A stretch of DNA of 64,000 nt from Parus major (Eukaryota; Chordata; Aves; Passeriformes; Paridae): contig NC_031799.1 in the NCBI RefSeq assembly GCF_001522545.3, positions 43,320,578 through 43,384,577 of the forward strand. Reading direction: 5' to 3'. Below are positions 63,976 through 64,000 of this stretch, in pieces (the first letter of the stretch is position 1; each line of letters begins with the position of its first letter). Position numbers and translations under genes: made by a program. The notes under the pieces are model-generated. The model had not been told where the DNA came from. It searched no databases and saw only the letters and a list, made by a program, of their open reading frames with translations.

Positions 63976-64000
63976 TGTGGAACAGGCAAGATGTTTAGAT

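Noticed and set aside
57411..64000. NRG1 Ig-domain exon downstream of the ARIA exon
   Set aside because: No phase-1 acceptor followed by the expected PPxLKEMK-type and Ig-domain coding sequence could be found; it probably lies beyond the window.
1..64000. CRISPR arrays, bacterial operons, tRNA or rRNA genes
   Set aside because: None seen; the composition, CR1/LTR content and exon-intron structure are those of vertebrate nuclear DNA.

Overview
This window looks like avian nuclear DNA, probably from a passerine or other neoavian bird. The evidence is interspersed CR1 LINE fragments, two related avian ERVL-like LTRs and one further LTR element, an AT-rich unique background, and no dense coding. 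It also holds an assembly gap (110 N, 39891-40000) and one ambiguous base (18667). Almost everything reads as intronic or intergenic sequence. Nearly all open frames are short, lack recognisable domains and are not supported as genes.

The one coding feature I can support is a small exon at about 57330-57404, plus strand. It encodes a peptide containing SEGP, YSLAPTQTDVN and a Ser-rich end. This closely matches, from memory, the N-terminus of chicken ARIA, the acetylcholine-receptor-inducing isoform of neuregulin-1 (NRG1). It is followed by a consensus GTGAGT donor in phase 1, the phase needed to join the NRG1 Ig-domain exon. I therefore read the window as part of the NRG1 locus, upstream of the Ig exon. 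The Ig, EGF and transmembrane exons are not visible here.

Layout. 1-10.9 kb is unique sequence with one CR1 tail (7594-8020), candidate CTCF motifs and conserved-looking AT-rich stretches. 10.9-11.7 kb is a GC/CpG-rich island. 11.7-39.2 kb is mostly unique sequence with a (TATAGA)n array (18559-18752), a (TTCCCC)n G-quadruplex-type array (22324-22391), a CR1 tail (20712-20778) and a homeobox/MEF2-motif-rich stretch (about 34.5-35.8 kb). 39.2-42.0 kb is an LTR complex: a minus-strand LTR carrying (GACA)/(GAA)/(AAGAAC) arrays and the gap, abutted by a plus-strand ERVL-type LTR. 43.7 kb has an AT-rich palindrome. 45.4-46.4 kb is a second plus-strand ERVL-type solo LTR. 52.0-53.2 kb is a decayed CR1 ORF2 (endonuclease and reverse transcriptase), followed by inverted CR1 tails at 53.9 and 55.8 kb. 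57.3 kb is the NRG1/ARIA exon. 59.9 and 63.8 kb hold further CR1 tails.

No new multi-gene system is evident. The most useful signals are the ARIA exon with its apparently shifted start codon, the isolated CpG island that may mark an unannotated promoter, and the purine-tract expansion inside an LTR that appears to have broken the assembly. Family identifications rest on recognition by eye; no searches were run.
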